A stretch of 64,000 nt of DNA from Williamsia herbipolensis (lineage in GTDB: Bacteria > Actinomycetota > Actinomycetes > Mycobacteriales > Mycobacteriaceae), in contig NZ_JXYP01000020.1 in the NCBI RefSeq assembly GCF_000964005.1, positions 186,001 through 250,000 on the forward strand. The letters are read 5' to 3'. The notes under the pieces were generated by a model that had not been told where the DNA came from, did not search any database, and worked only from the letters and a program-made list of their open reading frames with translations. This document shows positions 8,425 to 17,580 of this stretch, piece after piece (positions within the stretch are counted from its first letter, which is position 1; the number at the start of each line of letters is the position of its first letter). The position numbers and the translations under genes were made by a program.

Positions 8425-9396
8425 CTAGCCGAATCCGACGACGGGTCGCGGCCGGTAGGGCGCTTCGAGGGCCGCGATCTCGTCGTCGTCGAGACGCAGT
8501 GTGGTGGCGGCGACGGCGTCGTCGAGGTGGGAGATGGTGCGCGCACCGATGATCGGTGCGGTGACCGCCGCCTGGTGCAGGACCCACGCAAGCGCGACCT
8601 GCGCGCGCGGGACCCCACGGCGGTCGGCGATCGCAGCGACGGCGTCGACGATGGTGCGGTCGTCGTCGGTGTACAGCGTCGAGCCGAAGGCGTCGGTGGA
8701 GCTGCGTTCGGTGGTGCTGTCCCAGTCGCGCGTGAGTCGACCGCGGGCGAGCGGGCTCCACGGGATCACCCCGACGCCCTCGTCGAGGCACAGCGGATGC
8801 ATCTCCCGCTCCTCCTCGCGGTGGAGCAGGTTGTAGTGGTCCTGCATCGAGATGAAGCGCGTCCATCCGTTGCGCTCGGAGACGTGCAGCGCCTTGGCGA
8901 ACTGCCACGCGTACATCGACGACGCCCCGATGTAGCGGGCCTTGCCGGCCTTCACCACGTCGTGGAGCGCCTCGAGGGTCTCCTCGATCGGGGTGAGCGG
9001 ATCCCACCGATGGATCTGATAGAGGTCGACGTGGTCGGTGCCGAGTCGTCGGAGGCTGCCGTCGATCTCGGTCATGATCGCCTTGCGGGAGAGCCCACGT
9101 TCGTACGGCGCCTTCCGACCGTTGTGGAACACCTTGGTCGCGATCACGACGTCGTCGCGGTCGGCGACGTCACGCAGCGCACGTCCCACGATCTCCTCAC
9201 TCGACCCGGCCGAGTACGAGTTGGCGGTGTCGAAGAAGTTGATGCCCGCCTCCAGGGCGTGGGCGATGATGGGGCGCGACTGCTCCTCGGGCAGGGTCCA
9301 CTCGTGCGTTCCCCGACCGGGTTCGCCGAACGTCATGCAGCCCAGGCTGATCCGCGACACACGCAGTCCGCTGGTCCCCAGGTTGACGTAGTCCAT
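8425..9396 (-). CDS. Aldo/keto reductase
   Basis: The 323-residue TIM-barrel enzyme has the AKR catalytic tetrad Asp56, Tyr61 (FFDTANSYSAG), Lys88 (ATKV) and His129 (QIHRWD). The C-terminal IIGARTISHLDD is the NADPH-binding stretch. It resembles the YajO/YhdN-like group of NADPH-dependent carbonyl reductases; the physiological substrate is unknown. It is convergent with the SDR across the tandem repeat. The EEP-family gene is upstream on the same strand with 11 bases between them, so it may be the last gene of the ADH-Dabb-EEP operon. Confidence 0.92.
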   Translation of the reverse strand: MDYVNLGTSGLRVSRISLGCMTFGEPGRGTHEWTLPEEQSRPIIAHALEAGINFFDTANSYSAGSSEEIVGRALRDVADRDDVVIATKVFHNGRKAPYERGLSRKAIMTEIDGSLRRLGTDHVDLYQIHRWDPLTPIEETLEALHDVVKAGKARYIGASSMYAWQFAKALHVSERNGWTRFISMQDHYNLLHREEEREMHPLCLDEGVGVIPWSPLARGRLTRDWDSTTERSSTDAFGSTLYTDDDRTIVDAVAAIADRRGVPRAQVALAWVLHQAAVTAPIIGARTISHLDDAVAATTLRLDDDEIAALEAPYRPRPVVGFG

Positions 9397-9407
9397 CGGA
9401 TCTCCTT

Positions 9408-10562
9408 CTAGCGCAGGTGCAGGTCGACGGTGACCGGCGAGTGGTCGCTCGCCGGTGACTCCCCGGGCGGGGTGTCGTGTTTGCGGGCGTCGGTCGCGGC
9501 GAAATGCGCCGACGCGTAGATGCGGTCGCTGTTGGCGGGTGCGCCGGCTGTGGCCTCGGTCAGCCCGGCGGCGGCGAAGCGTTCGTGTTCGGCGGCGAAC
9601 TCAGGTGAGCCGTCGCGGACGTTGAAATCGGCGCCGATGATGGTGGGCCCCTGCCACCGGCCGAGGATCTCCGCGACGGGTGCGACCTGTCGGGCGGGTT
9701 CGTCGACGCCGTCGTGGGGGGAACTGAAATGTCCCGACACGAGGCGGATCTCGTTGCCGGCCGCGGTGCGGATCATGGCATCGCACGCCCCGCGCGGCTG
9801 GTACTCGGTGACCGCCCCGAACGGTCGCGGCCGACGGCCGATCCATCCGCCGATCACCCCGATCCACATGTCGGCGGCCGACCGCAGGCGCCGGCCGGTG
9901 CCGTCGCCGAACGGGTCGGAGATCCTGAGTCCGCGGGCGTCGCCGACGGTGATCCCACCGAAGGTGAGGATCCCCGTTCCTTCGCGGCGACCGTAGATCT
10001 TCTCCGCGGCGGGCGCCATCACCGCACCCGTGGGCGTCAGTCGACGGGCCAATCGGGCGAGGGTGTCAGTCCCGTTGGACCGCGCGGCGAAGTCGGCGAG
10101 TTCCTGCAGGAGGACGATGTCGGGACGGTGCGTGGCGATCGTCGCCGCGAGGTGGTCGAGTGTGGTCCGGGTCGCGAAGAACTTCCCGGGCCCACCCATC
10201 CCGCCGTGAACGTTGAACTCCATCACCCGCAGCGTCTCGGGGACCACGTCGACGATCGGGGTGTCGGTGCGATGCGGGCCGAGGCGCAGTCCGAGGAACT
10301 GCGAGACCGCGAACGCCAGCGCGAATCCGCCGACGGCACCCGCGATCGCCGCGGACACCACACCCCCGGAGGCGAGGACCGCGATCACGATCCCCACGGC
10401 GACGCCGACGATCACCCACCAACCGCGGTCACGGATGCTGGTGCCGACGACGTCGATGAGCCCCGGACGGTGGTCGTCGACGTCGATGCGCGGGAGTCTC
10501 GGGTCCGGCGATCTCGGGATACGCCGGATCGTGTGGACGGCGACGTCGGCGGTGAGCGTCAC
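9408..10562 (-). CDS. Membrane-anchored endonuclease/exonuclease/phosphatase (EEP) family protein
   Basis: The 384-residue product has two N-terminal membrane segments (around GWWVIVGVAVGIVIAVLA and SAAIAGAVGGFALAFAV) followed by an EEP domain. The EEP motifs are present in order: EFNVHGG, VLLQEL (metal-binding Glu), LVSGHF, GADFNVRD, and SDHSPV (catalytic His). This fold includes phosphodiesterases, sphingomyelinases and inositol phosphatases, so the substrate is open. I start it at the GTG that overlaps the stop of the Dabb gene (GTGA); the longer frame reads through the Dabb gene in another phase and looks non-coding. It probably acts at the outer face of the membrane. Confidence 0.8.
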   Translation of the reverse strand: MTLTADVAVHTIRRIPRSPDPRLPRIDVDDHRPGLIDVVGTSIRDRGWWVIVGVAVGIVIAVLASGGVVSAAIAGAVGGFALAFAVSQFLGLRLGPHRTDTPIVDVVPETLRVMEFNVHGGMGGPGKFFATRTTLDHLAATIATHRPDIVLLQELADFAARSNGTDTLARLARRLTPTGAVMAPAAEKIYGRREGTGILTFGGITVGDARGLRISDPFGDGTGRRLRSAADMWIGVIGGWIGRRPRPFGAVTEYQPRGACDAMIRTAAGNEIRLVSGHFSSPHDGVDEPARQVAPVAEILGRWQGPTIIGADFNVRDGSPEFAAEHERFAAAGLTEATAGAPANSDRIYASAHFAATDARKHDTPPGESPASDHSPVTVDLHLR

Positions 10563-10876
10563 AGGCCGGGGGCGATCTCGAACTGCACGCGGGCGACCTG
10601 GTCGCACACCTCGACGATCTGCGCACGGAACACGTTGTGCACAGGGTCGGTGTCGTACGCTTCGTAGGCGGCGGCGTCGATCCAGTCGTTGGTGATGGCG
10701 AAATCCCAACCACCGGCGCGTAGTTCGGCGTCGAGGCCACAGTGGTTGGCCAACACGCCCGGCAGACGCAACGCGGCGATGCCGTCGAGGCCCGCCCTGA
10801 GCTGCCGTCGGTCGGCCCGCGCCTGCCCGTCGTCGTCGGTCACCCGGAGTCGGCCCACCACCACGTTGCGGATCAT
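10559..10876 (-). CDS. Dabb (stress-responsive alpha/beta barrel) domain protein
   Basis: This 105-residue protein has the dimeric alpha/beta-barrel pattern of the Dabb family: MIRNVVVGRL at the start, a central WDFAITNDWIDAAAYEAY, and DPVHNVFRAQIVEVCDQVARVQFE at the end. The HisN motif of these proteins corresponds to PVHNVF. Members range from stress proteins to polyketide or olivetolic acid cyclases; no function is known here. Its ATG overlaps the alcohol dehydrogenase stop (ATGA) and its own stop overlaps the EEP start (GTGA), so all three should be translated together. Confidence 0.8.
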   Translation of the reverse strand: MIRNVVVGRLRVTDDDGQARADRRQLRAGLDGIAALRLPGVLANHCGLDAELRAGGWDFAITNDWIDAAAYEAYDTDPVHNVFRAQIVEVCDQVARVQFEIAPGL

Positions 10877-11901
10877 GACCCGATTATGGCGGCCACACGC
10901 ACCACGGTCACGCCACCGACACCCGCCGACGGCTCCCCGAGCGCCATGAGGCGGGCCGGTGCCTCGTCGAGGCCGATCGTCTCGCGCACCAGATCCTGCG
11001 GTCGCAGGGTGCCGTCGGCGATCTCGGCGAGCATCGCGGGGTAGGTGTGGGCGGCCATGCCGTGGCTGCCGAGGATCTGCAGTTCTCGCGCGATCACCGC
11101 GCCCATCGGCACCGGCGGGGTGTCGTCCGCACCGAGCAGACCGACCTGCACGTGGCGGCCACGCCGTCGAAGGCACCCGAGCGAGGCGCGCATGGTCGTC
11201 GGCGCGCCGAACGCATCGATCGACACGTCCATCTCGGTCACACCGTCCGCGTCCGAACAGGTCTGCGCCGCACCGAGTTCGACCGCCCGCGCACGACTGC
11301 GTTCCGACGGGTCGACGGCGACCACGTGGGCACCGCGGGCGGCGGCGATCATCACCGCCGACAGGCCCACTCCCCCGCATCCGTGGACCGCGACCCGTTC
11401 TCCGGCGCGGACGTCGGCCACCTGGACCACGGCGCGGTAGGCCGTCGCGAAGCGGCATCCCAGCGACGCCGCGGTGTCGAGATCGACGGCGTCGGGAACG
11501 GCGACGAGGTTGACGTCGGCGTGGTCGAGGGCGACGCGTTCGGCGAACGATCCGTGGTGGGTGAATCCCGGTTGCGTCTGTCGCTCACACACCTGCTGGT
11601 CGCCGCGGGCACAGGCGGCACACTCGCCGCACGCGCACACGAACGGAACGGTCACGCGCGCGCCGACGGCCCAGTTCCGCACGTCGGGGCCGACCTCGAC
11701 GACGGTCCCCGCGAGTTCGTGGCCGGGGACGTTCGGCAGGGGGATGTCGGGATCGTGGCCCTGCCAGCCGTGCCAGTCGCTGCGGCACAGGCCGGTCGAG
11801 CCGACCGCGACGATCACCCCGTGGGGCGGACAGGGCGGGTCGTCGATCTCCTCGATCGAGACCGGTCCCCCGAAACTGCGGTAGATCGCTGCGCGCACCA
11901 C
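10873..11901 (-). CDS. Zinc-dependent alcohol dehydrogenase (MDR family)
   Basis: The 342-residue protein has the MDR layout. Catalytic zinc ligands are Cys39 and His61-Glu62 (GHE). Four structural-zinc cysteines occur as C-x2-C-x2-C-x7-C at about residues 91-105. The Rossmann motif is HGCGGVGLSAV, and Asp in VAVDPSER suggests NAD(H). The substrate is unknown. The frame offers two consecutive GTG starts (VVRAAIY); either is possible. It is first in the coupled ADH-Dabb-EEP operon and lies 13 bases downstream of the carboxylesterase gene on the same strand, so the esterase may belong to the same transcript. Confidence 0.9.
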   Translation of the reverse strand: MVRAAIYRSFGGPVSIEEIDDPPCPPHGVIVAVGSTGLCRSDWHGWQGHDPDIPLPNVPGHELAGTVVEVGPDVRNWAVGARVTVPFVCACGECAACARGDQQVCERQTQPGFTHHGSFAERVALDHADVNLVAVPDAVDLDTAASLGCRFATAYRAVVQVADVRAGERVAVHGCGGVGLSAVMIAAARGAHVVAVDPSERSRARAVELGAAQTCSDADGVTEMDVSIDAFGAPTTMRASLGCLRRRGRHVQVGLLGADDTPPVPMGAVIARELQILGSHGMAAHTYPAMLAEIADGTLRPQDLVRETIGLDEAPARLMALGEPSAGVGGVTVVRVAAIIGS

Positions 11902-11914
11902 CCCAGTGTGCCGG

Positions 11915-13483
11915 TCAGGTGAAGCTCAGCACCTCGTCGCCCCAGGCCGAGCGGATAGCCCGGTCGAGATCGACGACCACGTCGTCGGTGCTGTCGATGA
12001 CCAGGGTGGCGCGGTCGTCGCCGTAGGACGGCCACGCCGGGTCGCCGTCGAGACCGTCGGGCGTGCCGGAGACGGCGAAGCCGATCCAACGGCGTTGCAT
12101 CCGCCGCGACACCGCCTCCCCGGTCGCGCGCCCCCCGAGCTTGAAGGTGATGTCCTTCCAGCCGCTGGTGAGGGTGCCGAAGACGTAGGGCAGTTCGGTG
12201 GCGTGGGTGGCGCCGATGCGGAACAACCGGAGGATGGTGGTCGCCCAGTCGAACCGGTAGAGGAACACCGGCGCGATCTGACTGTGGCCGTCGGCGAGCC
12301 ACACCGTCGGCATCCGGAACCCGATGTCTCGGGCCATGGCCTCGCCGCGCCCCTTCGCACGCACGTCGGCGTAGGCCTCGAGCACGACCTCCTCGGTGGG
12401 GAGCGGCAGATCGGGTCGCTCCCGCGCGATCTGGGCGAACATCGAGCGGATGGAGTCGCGGGTGATCGGGATGAGCGGCGAGCGCATCAACCGGAACAGT
12501 GCGGCCTCGTCCTTGTTGGTGCCGATCATCAGGGGCACCGGATGGGCACGGTGATCCCGGAACGCCGTCACCGGATAGTCGGGGACGAGATCGCGGTCGA
12601 CGACGGGAGCGAAGGCGAGGGTGCCCGGCGAACTCTTCGGTGTGGCGTCGAACAGGGCGTTGCCCACCTGCGCGATCCGGTCGGCGGGGATCGACAACAG
12701 GTCCGTGAGGGCGTCGGGTGACACCTCGATGTTCTCGAGGAACTTCTCGGCGATGCCGCGGGCGCGGGTGCTGTCGTAGACCGAGGTGGCCGGTGAGCTC
12801 TGGGCGATGGCGCGGTGGAAGAGGCCCTCGGCGGCGGGGACGGTCATCAGGGTGGTGACCATCCCACCGCCCGCGGACTCTCCGAAGAGGGTGACCTGGC
12901 CCGGGTCGCCACCGAAGGCGGCGATGTTCTCGCGCACCCAGCGCAGCGCGGCGATCACGTCCCGGAGCGCCAGGTTCGACTCGAACCGGTGATCGGCGGC
13001 ATCGAAGGACGTCAGATCCAGGAACCCCAACGCTCCCAGCCGATAGTTCACGGTCACGACGATGACCTCGCCGCTTGCGGCGAGCGAGGTGCCGTCGTAC
13101 ATCGGCTGGCTCGCGGCACCGAGGACATAGGCACCGCCGTGCACCCACACCATCACCGGCCGCGGCGTGTCGGTGTCGGTGTCGGCGGCCCAGATGTTGA
13201 GGAACAGGCAGTCCTCGTCGAGGGTGACGCCGTCGCCGAGATCGAAGAACGGCAGCGTCGGCTGGGGCGCCGCCGCACCGAACCGCGTCGCGTCGGCGGG
13301 TTCGGTCCAGGGGGTCGGCGGTTGCGGTGCTCGCCATCGCAGGTCGCCGACGGGCGGCGCGGCGTAGCGCACGCCCTTCCACGACCGGATGGTCGCCGTC
13401 GGCTCGGTGTCGGTGGGTTCGGTGTGGGTGACCGACCCGCGGACGGGTCCGCTGTCGGTCATCACCACGGTGTCGTCGCTCAT
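11915..13483 (-). CDS. Type-B carboxylesterase
   Basis: The 522-residue alpha/beta hydrolase belongs to the carboxylesterase type B family. N-terminal WKGVRYAAPPVGDLRW and EDCLFLNIW are family signatures. The nucleophile Ser is in FGESAGGG, the oxyanion hole is VHGGAY, and a catalytic Glu and His follow in the C-terminal half. There is no signal peptide, so the enzyme is likely cytoplasmic. I chose MSDDTVVM over a start 12 codons upstream because the extra residues are not family-like. It could supply alcohols to the downstream dehydrogenase; that is inference from adjacency. Confidence 0.9.
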   Translation of the reverse strand: MSDDTVVMTDSGPVRGSVTHTEPTDTEPTATIRSWKGVRYAAPPVGDLRWRAPQPPTPWTEPADATRFGAAAPQPTLPFFDLGDGVTLDEDCLFLNIWAADTDTDTPRPVMVWVHGGAYVLGAASQPMYDGTSLAASGEVIVVTVNYRLGALGFLDLTSFDAADHRFESNLALRDVIAALRWVRENIAAFGGDPGQVTLFGESAGGGMVTTLMTVPAAEGLFHRAIAQSSPATSVYDSTRARGIAEKFLENIEVSPDALTDLLSIPADRIAQVGNALFDATPKSSPGTLAFAPVVDRDLVPDYPVTAFRDHRAHPVPLMIGTNKDEAALFRLMRSPLIPITRDSIRSMFAQIARERPDLPLPTEEVVLEAYADVRAKGRGEAMARDIGFRMPTVWLADGHSQIAPVFLYRFDWATTILRLFRIGATHATELPYVFGTLTSGWKDITFKLGGRATGEAVSRRMQRRWIGFAVSGTPDGLDGDPAWPSYGDDRATLVIDSTDDVVVDLDRAIRSAWGDEVLSFT

Positions 13484-13519
13484 CGGTCCAGTGTGCCGAA
13501 CGCCGACGTCACCGAGCAC

Positions 13520-16500
13520 TCAGCCGGCGAGGTGCCCCCAGCGCGTCTCGAGTTCCCGCCACGCGCCGGTGGCGACGGCCGTGCCGTCGACGAGCACGAC
13601 AACGCGGTCGGCCTGCGCCAATGCCGCCCGCTTCGAGCTCGCCCCGAGGATCGTCATGCCGCGTTCTCGTAAGCCCGCCCACAGCTCCACCTCGGTTGTG
13701 GCATCGAGCGCACTCGACACGTCATCGGCGAGAAGCAGTTCCGGACGCACGGCGAGCGCACGCGCCAGCGCCAGGCGTTGGACCTGCCCTCCCGACAGTC
13801 GCACGCCCCGATGCCCGATCACGGCGTCGATCCCGCCGGCCGCGGTGACGTCGGGTTCGAGTCGGGCTGCGGCCACGGCGTCGGCGAGGGGACGGTCGTG
13901 GTCGAGGGCGATGTTGTCGGCGAAGGTGCCCGACAACACGCGCGGCACCTGGGCGATGTGGGCGACCCGACCCGGCCGCAGGAACGTCTCGACGTCGTCC
14001 ACCTCGGTGCCGTTCCAGCGGATCGACCCGGTGTGCGCGACGAGTCCGCACAGGCTCGACAGCAGGCTCGACTTGCCCGACCCGACCTGACCGACGAGCA
14101 GGACCAACTCCCCCGCCGTCAACGTCAGGTCGACCCGGATCACGCCCCGGGTGCCGTCGTCGTGGACCGCGGTGAGGCCCCGCAGTTCGAGGCTCCGCAG
14201 CGGGTCCCGGGGCTCGGCCGGCGCCGCGGGTGCGGTCCCGGCGATGAGGTCGACGCCGCCGGGGATGTCCATCAGGTCGGCGCCGCCGGCGAATCCGGCG
14301 GTGGCGCGTTGCCACGCTCGGGTGCCCGGCGCCTCGGTGATGACCGCACCGGCCACGCGACCGAAGTAGTCGAAACCCGCGACCGCACCGGAGACGAGAA
14401 GTGCTGTCGCCAGACCCCATCCGCCGAGGAGGTAGATCGTCCAGGCGGCCACCACCCCGACCTGCACCATCACGACCGGGACCCCGATGAGCACCGACTG
14501 GACGCGGTGTTCGCGCACCGCGGCGTCGACGCGACCGTCGTCGACGCGGGTCAGGTGGGCGTGCACGTCCTCGGTGGCCGCAGCCAGTTTGACCGTGCGC
14601 ACGCCTTCGAGCGACGAGACGAGGGCGCGGCCGAACCCCGCCCGCGTCGCCGAGGCGGCGGCCGCCGACCGCCCCGCGATGGGCCGTCCGACCACCGACG
14701 CCGCGGCGGCGGCGAGCATGACCGCGAGCAGGATCCCGCCGGCGAGCACGCTCCCACCGAGGACCGCGGTCACGACGACCACGAACAGGCCGTTGATGAC
14801 ATCGATCCACCGGTCGCCGTAGCGCAGGAAGCGGTCGGAGTCGAGGACACGCGACATCACCTCGCCGGGCGGGGTACGGGGCAGGCGGTGCGACCGCGTC
14901 TGCGCCTCGAGCACCGTCATGCGGATCCGCAGCGACACGGCGGTCCACCACGGGAGGAATCCGCGCAGCGCGGCGGGGAGCACGAACGGAGCGCTCAGCA
15001 GCACACCGAGCATCGCGACGGTGAGACCGATCGGGGTATGACCGCGTTGGAGGTCCGCGACGAGATGGCCCCACACGAAGCCGGTGAGCGCGCCGCCGGC
15101 GCCGACGATCGCGGCGAAGGCGAACAGCGCGGTCCCGACCACGCCCCACCGGGGGTGGGTCACCAGCATCCGTCGGATGCCGCGCGTGAGGCTCGATCCT
15201 CCTGCGGTCGGACGGGGTGTCGGGGGTGTGCCGGTGCGGCGCACCCCGCCGACACCGGGCGAACCCTGGTCCGCAGTGCCGTCAGCGGCGCGCGGATCGA
15301 GATCGGCGGCATCGAGGAGCCGTCGGAACGGGCCGCTCCCCGACTGCAGGGCCACGCGTGACCCGTACTCGATGACCCGCCCGCCGTCGAGGACGGCGAC
15401 GGTGTCCGCGCGGGCCACGGTGGTGAGTCGGTGCGCGATGAGGATGCCGGTCCGCTCGGCGAGCAGTCGGTCGGCGGCGTGCACGACTCGCGCCTCGGTG
15501 ACGGGATCCATCCGGGCGGTGGCCTCGTCGAGCACCACCACGCGTACGTCACGGACCAGGAGCCGCGCGAAGGCGACGAGCTGTTCCTCACCCGCGGACA
15601 GCCGGGTCCCGCCGGGCCCGAGCACGGTGTCGATCCCGGCGGGCAATCCGGCCACCCAGTCGTCGAGTTCGAGGTCGGCCAGAGCGTCGCGCACGCGATC
15701 GCGTGAGGTGTCGGCGAACAGGGCGATGTTCTCGGCCAGCGTGCCGGCGATGATCTCGGTGCGCTGGGTGACGACACCGACCGACGACGGCAGGTCGTGG
15801 AGGTCGAGCTCGCAGACGTCGACGCCGCCGACGAACAGTGTTCCCCGCGGCGGGTCGACCGCTCGGGAGACCAGCGAGGCCAGTGTCGACTTGCCCGATC
15901 CCGTGCGGCCCACCAGCGCGCAGGTCTGTCCCGCGTCCACCACGAGATCGACGTCCGAGAGCACGGTCGGTCCGTCGGAGTAGGCGAACGACAGTCCGCG
16001 CACGGCGATGTCGACCGGACCGTCGGGCAGCGTCGCGCCACCGGTCGGCTCCGGGGTCGCGTCGAGGACCTGGCGCAGACGCACCACCGCGCCCATCCCG
16101 GCCTGGAGTTCGGGCAGGTGCCGGGCGAGCTGGTTGATCTGGCCGATGAGTCCGGAGCTGACGAGGTACAGCGTGATGAGGCGGGCGACGTCGAGATCGC
16201 CGTCGGCGACGAGCGCGACCCCGGCGACCACCACGCCGCCGAGCAGTACGTACAGCAGCCCGCCGGCACGCATGGTGATGCGCGTCTCGGCGACGATGAC
16301 GCGCCGGAACCTGCGGCTGATCTCGGCGGAGAGTTCGGCACAGCGCCGGACGAGGTAGGCCTGCCCGCCGCTGGTGCGGAGGTCGTCGGCGGCGGCGAGA
16401 CCCTCCTCCATGGCCGCGGCGTGATCGGTCCAGGCGATCTCCTCGGACACCTTCCGTGCGCGCAGCTCGGTCAGCAACGGTCGGATCGAGAACAGGATGA

Positions 16501-17035
16501 GTGGACCCATCACCGGGAAGATGATGAACGCCGGCCACCAGGTGAGCCCGGCGACGATCAGCATCGGAACCGTCCCGACCACGGTGCGCAGGGCGTCCCA
16601 CACCTGCAGGCGCACCAGCGTGCCCACCTCGTGGGTGTCGTCGTCGACGCGGTCGAGCACCTCGCCCACCGCCTGCTCGGAGAGCCGGTCGAGTGGTTGG
16701 CGCAGCGCCGCGCTCAGCAGGTCGCCGCGCAGCTCACCCTCGGCCCGATCGGCGCACCCGGCCCACACGGTGCGGCCGGCGGTGTCGAGAAGGGCGTATC
16801 CGAGGAGACATCCGGCCAGGGCCATGACGAGCGTCCACCCGGGATCGGCGGCAACGCGTCCGATCACGACGGTGCCCGATGCCTGCAGGATCGCGGCGAC
16901 GGTCAGCGCGACGAGCGCGGCCCCGGTCGCGGGGCGCGCCAACCGACGCCACGAGACCGGGCGCGCCGCGGCCACGACAGAACCCACCCGCGCCTGCGCG
17001 GCGCGGGTGGGCTGGGGAGTCGTGGTGGCGGTCAT
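13520..17035 (-). CDS. Fused two-half ABC exporter with one degenerate ATP site
   Basis: The 1171-residue protein is two exporter half-units in tandem, each a six-helix transmembrane domain plus a nucleotide-binding domain (NBD). NBD1 has Walker A GRTGSGKST (about 375), VVLDEATA and the switch His in IAHRL, but its signature is LSAGEEQ. NBD2 has Walker A GQVGSGKSS (about 980) and a normal LSGGQ (about 1080), but the catalytic Glu is Asp (LLADDVSSALD) and the switch His is missing (GASSKR). One composite site is thus canonical and the other degenerate, as in heterodimeric exporters such as TM287/288. The cargo is unknown. The gene is monocistronic, 36 bases upstream of the carboxylesterase. 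Confidence 0.92.
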   Translation of the reverse strand: MTATTTPQPTRAAQARVGSVVAAARPVSWRRLARPATGAALVALTVAAILQASGTVVIGRVAADPGWTLVMALAGCLLGYALLDTAGRTVWAGCADRAEGELRGDLLSAALRQPLDRLSEQAVGEVLDRVDDDTHEVGTLVRLQVWDALRTVVGTVPMLIVAGLTWWPAFIIFPVMGPLILFSIRPLLTELRARKVSEEIAWTDHAAAMEEGLAAADDLRTSGGQAYLVRRCAELSAEISRRFRRVIVAETRITMRAGGLLYVLLGGVVVAGVALVADGDLDVARLITLYLVSSGLIGQINQLARHLPELQAGMGAVVRLRQVLDATPEPTGGATLPDGPVDIAVRGLSFAYSDGPTVLSDVDLVVDAGQTCALVGRTGSGKSTLASLVSRAVDPPRGTLFVGGVDVCELDLHDLPSSVGVVTQRTEIIAGTLAENIALFADTSRDRVRDALADLELDDWVAGLPAGIDTVLGPGGTRLSAGEEQLVAFARLLVRDVRVVVLDEATARMDPVTEARVVHAADRLLAERTGILIAHRLTTVARADTVAVLDGGRVIEYGSRVALQSGSGPFRRLLDAADLDPRAADGTADQGSPGVGGVRRTGTPPTPRPTAGGSSLTRGIRRMLVTHPRWGVVGTALFAFAAIVGAGGALTGFVWGHLVADLQRGHTPIGLTVAMLGVLLSAPFVLPAALRGFLPWWTAVSLRIRMTVLEAQTRSHRLPRTPPGEVMSRVLDSDRFLRYGDRWIDVINGLFVVVVTAVLGGSVLAGGILLAVMLAAAAASVVGRPIAGRSAAAASATRAGFGRALVSSLEGVRTVKLAAATEDVHAHLTRVDDGRVDAAVREHRVQSVLIGVPVVMVQVGVVAAWTIYLLGGWGLATALLVSGAVAGFDYFGRVAGAVITEAPGTRAWQRATAGFAGGADLMDIPGGVDLIAGTAPAAPAEPRDPLRSLELRGLTAVHDDGTRGVIRVDLTLTAGELVLLVGQVGSGKSSLLSSLCGLVAHTGSIRWNGTEVDDVETFLRPGRVAHIAQVPRVLSGTFADNIALDHDRPLADAVAAARLEPDVTAAGGIDAVIGHRGVRLSGGQVQRLALARALAVRPELLLADDVSSALDATTEVELWAGLRERGMTILGASSKRAALAQADRVVVLVDGTAVATGAWRELETRWGHLAG

Positions 17036-17097
17036 CGTTAGAAACGCTACGCACCGCCACCGACGGTCGGCACCTCATTTTCGGCGCCGGAGAGCCG

Positions 17098-17580
17098 TCA
17101 GCTCAGATCTGCACGCGTCCACTGGTTGTCGAACTCGAGCCCGCTGCGCACGAAGAGCTGGGTGACGGGGCAACGACGTTCGATCTCGGAGACGAAGGTC
17201 GAGAACTGCTCGTCGGTGGCGTCGGTCTCGACGGTGGCGCGCACCGACACCTTGTCGAAGTTGGCGTTGCCCTCCTCGCCCTTGACGAGCACGAGGGTGT
17301 CGAGGTCGCCCTGCACCGTGAAGGAGAACCTGCCCAGCGTGATGCCGAGGTCCTTGGCGACGAGAGCGGCGGTCACCTGGTTGCACGAGGTGAGCGAGCC
17401 GAGGGCGTAGAACAGCGGGCTGGGCGCCTCGTCCTTGCCGCCGAACGCGGGGTACGCGTCGGTCTCGAAGACGTGCTTGTTGTCGCCCTGGGAGGTGAGC
17501 GTCTGCGCGACGCCGGTCCCCTCGGCCTCGATCACGAACGGCACAACACTGGCGCGGATGGTGGAAGTCATGGTTGTCAC
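17098..17580 (-). CDS. OsmC-family protein
   Basis: The 160-residue protein has the OsmC/Ohr fold pattern, with Cys66 in SLTSCNQVTAAL and Cys137 in ERRCPVTQLF. These two positions form the redox pair in hydroperoxide-reducing members. The GKDEAPSPLFYALGSL stretch is common to OsmC proteins. It may detoxify organic peroxides, but the family also has members of unknown role. Its GTG start overlaps the stop of the upstream DUF3556 gene (GTGA); an internal ATG (MTSTIRA, 9 bases later) is an alternative. Coupling to a membrane protein suggests a shared condition of use, probably under control of the palindrome at 19323-19342. Confidence 0.88.
   Translation of the reverse strand: MTTMTSTIRASVVPFVIEAEGTGVAQTLTSQGDNKHVFETDAYPAFGGKDEAPSPLFYALGSLTSCNQVTAALVAKDLGITLGRFSFTVQGDLDTLVLVKGEEGNANFDKVSVRATVETDATDEQFSTFVSEIERRCPVTQLFVRSGLEFDNQWTRADLS

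Noticed and set aside
10563-10709. N-terminal extension of the EEP protein across the Dabb gene
   Set aside because: The extension is Arg-rich and out of phase with the Dabb gene, whose start/stop overlaps are consistent; GTG at 10562 fits better.
13778-17041. Long plus-strand ORFs opposite the ABC exporter
   Set aside because: They mirror the codon bias of the exporter and lack any recognisable domain.
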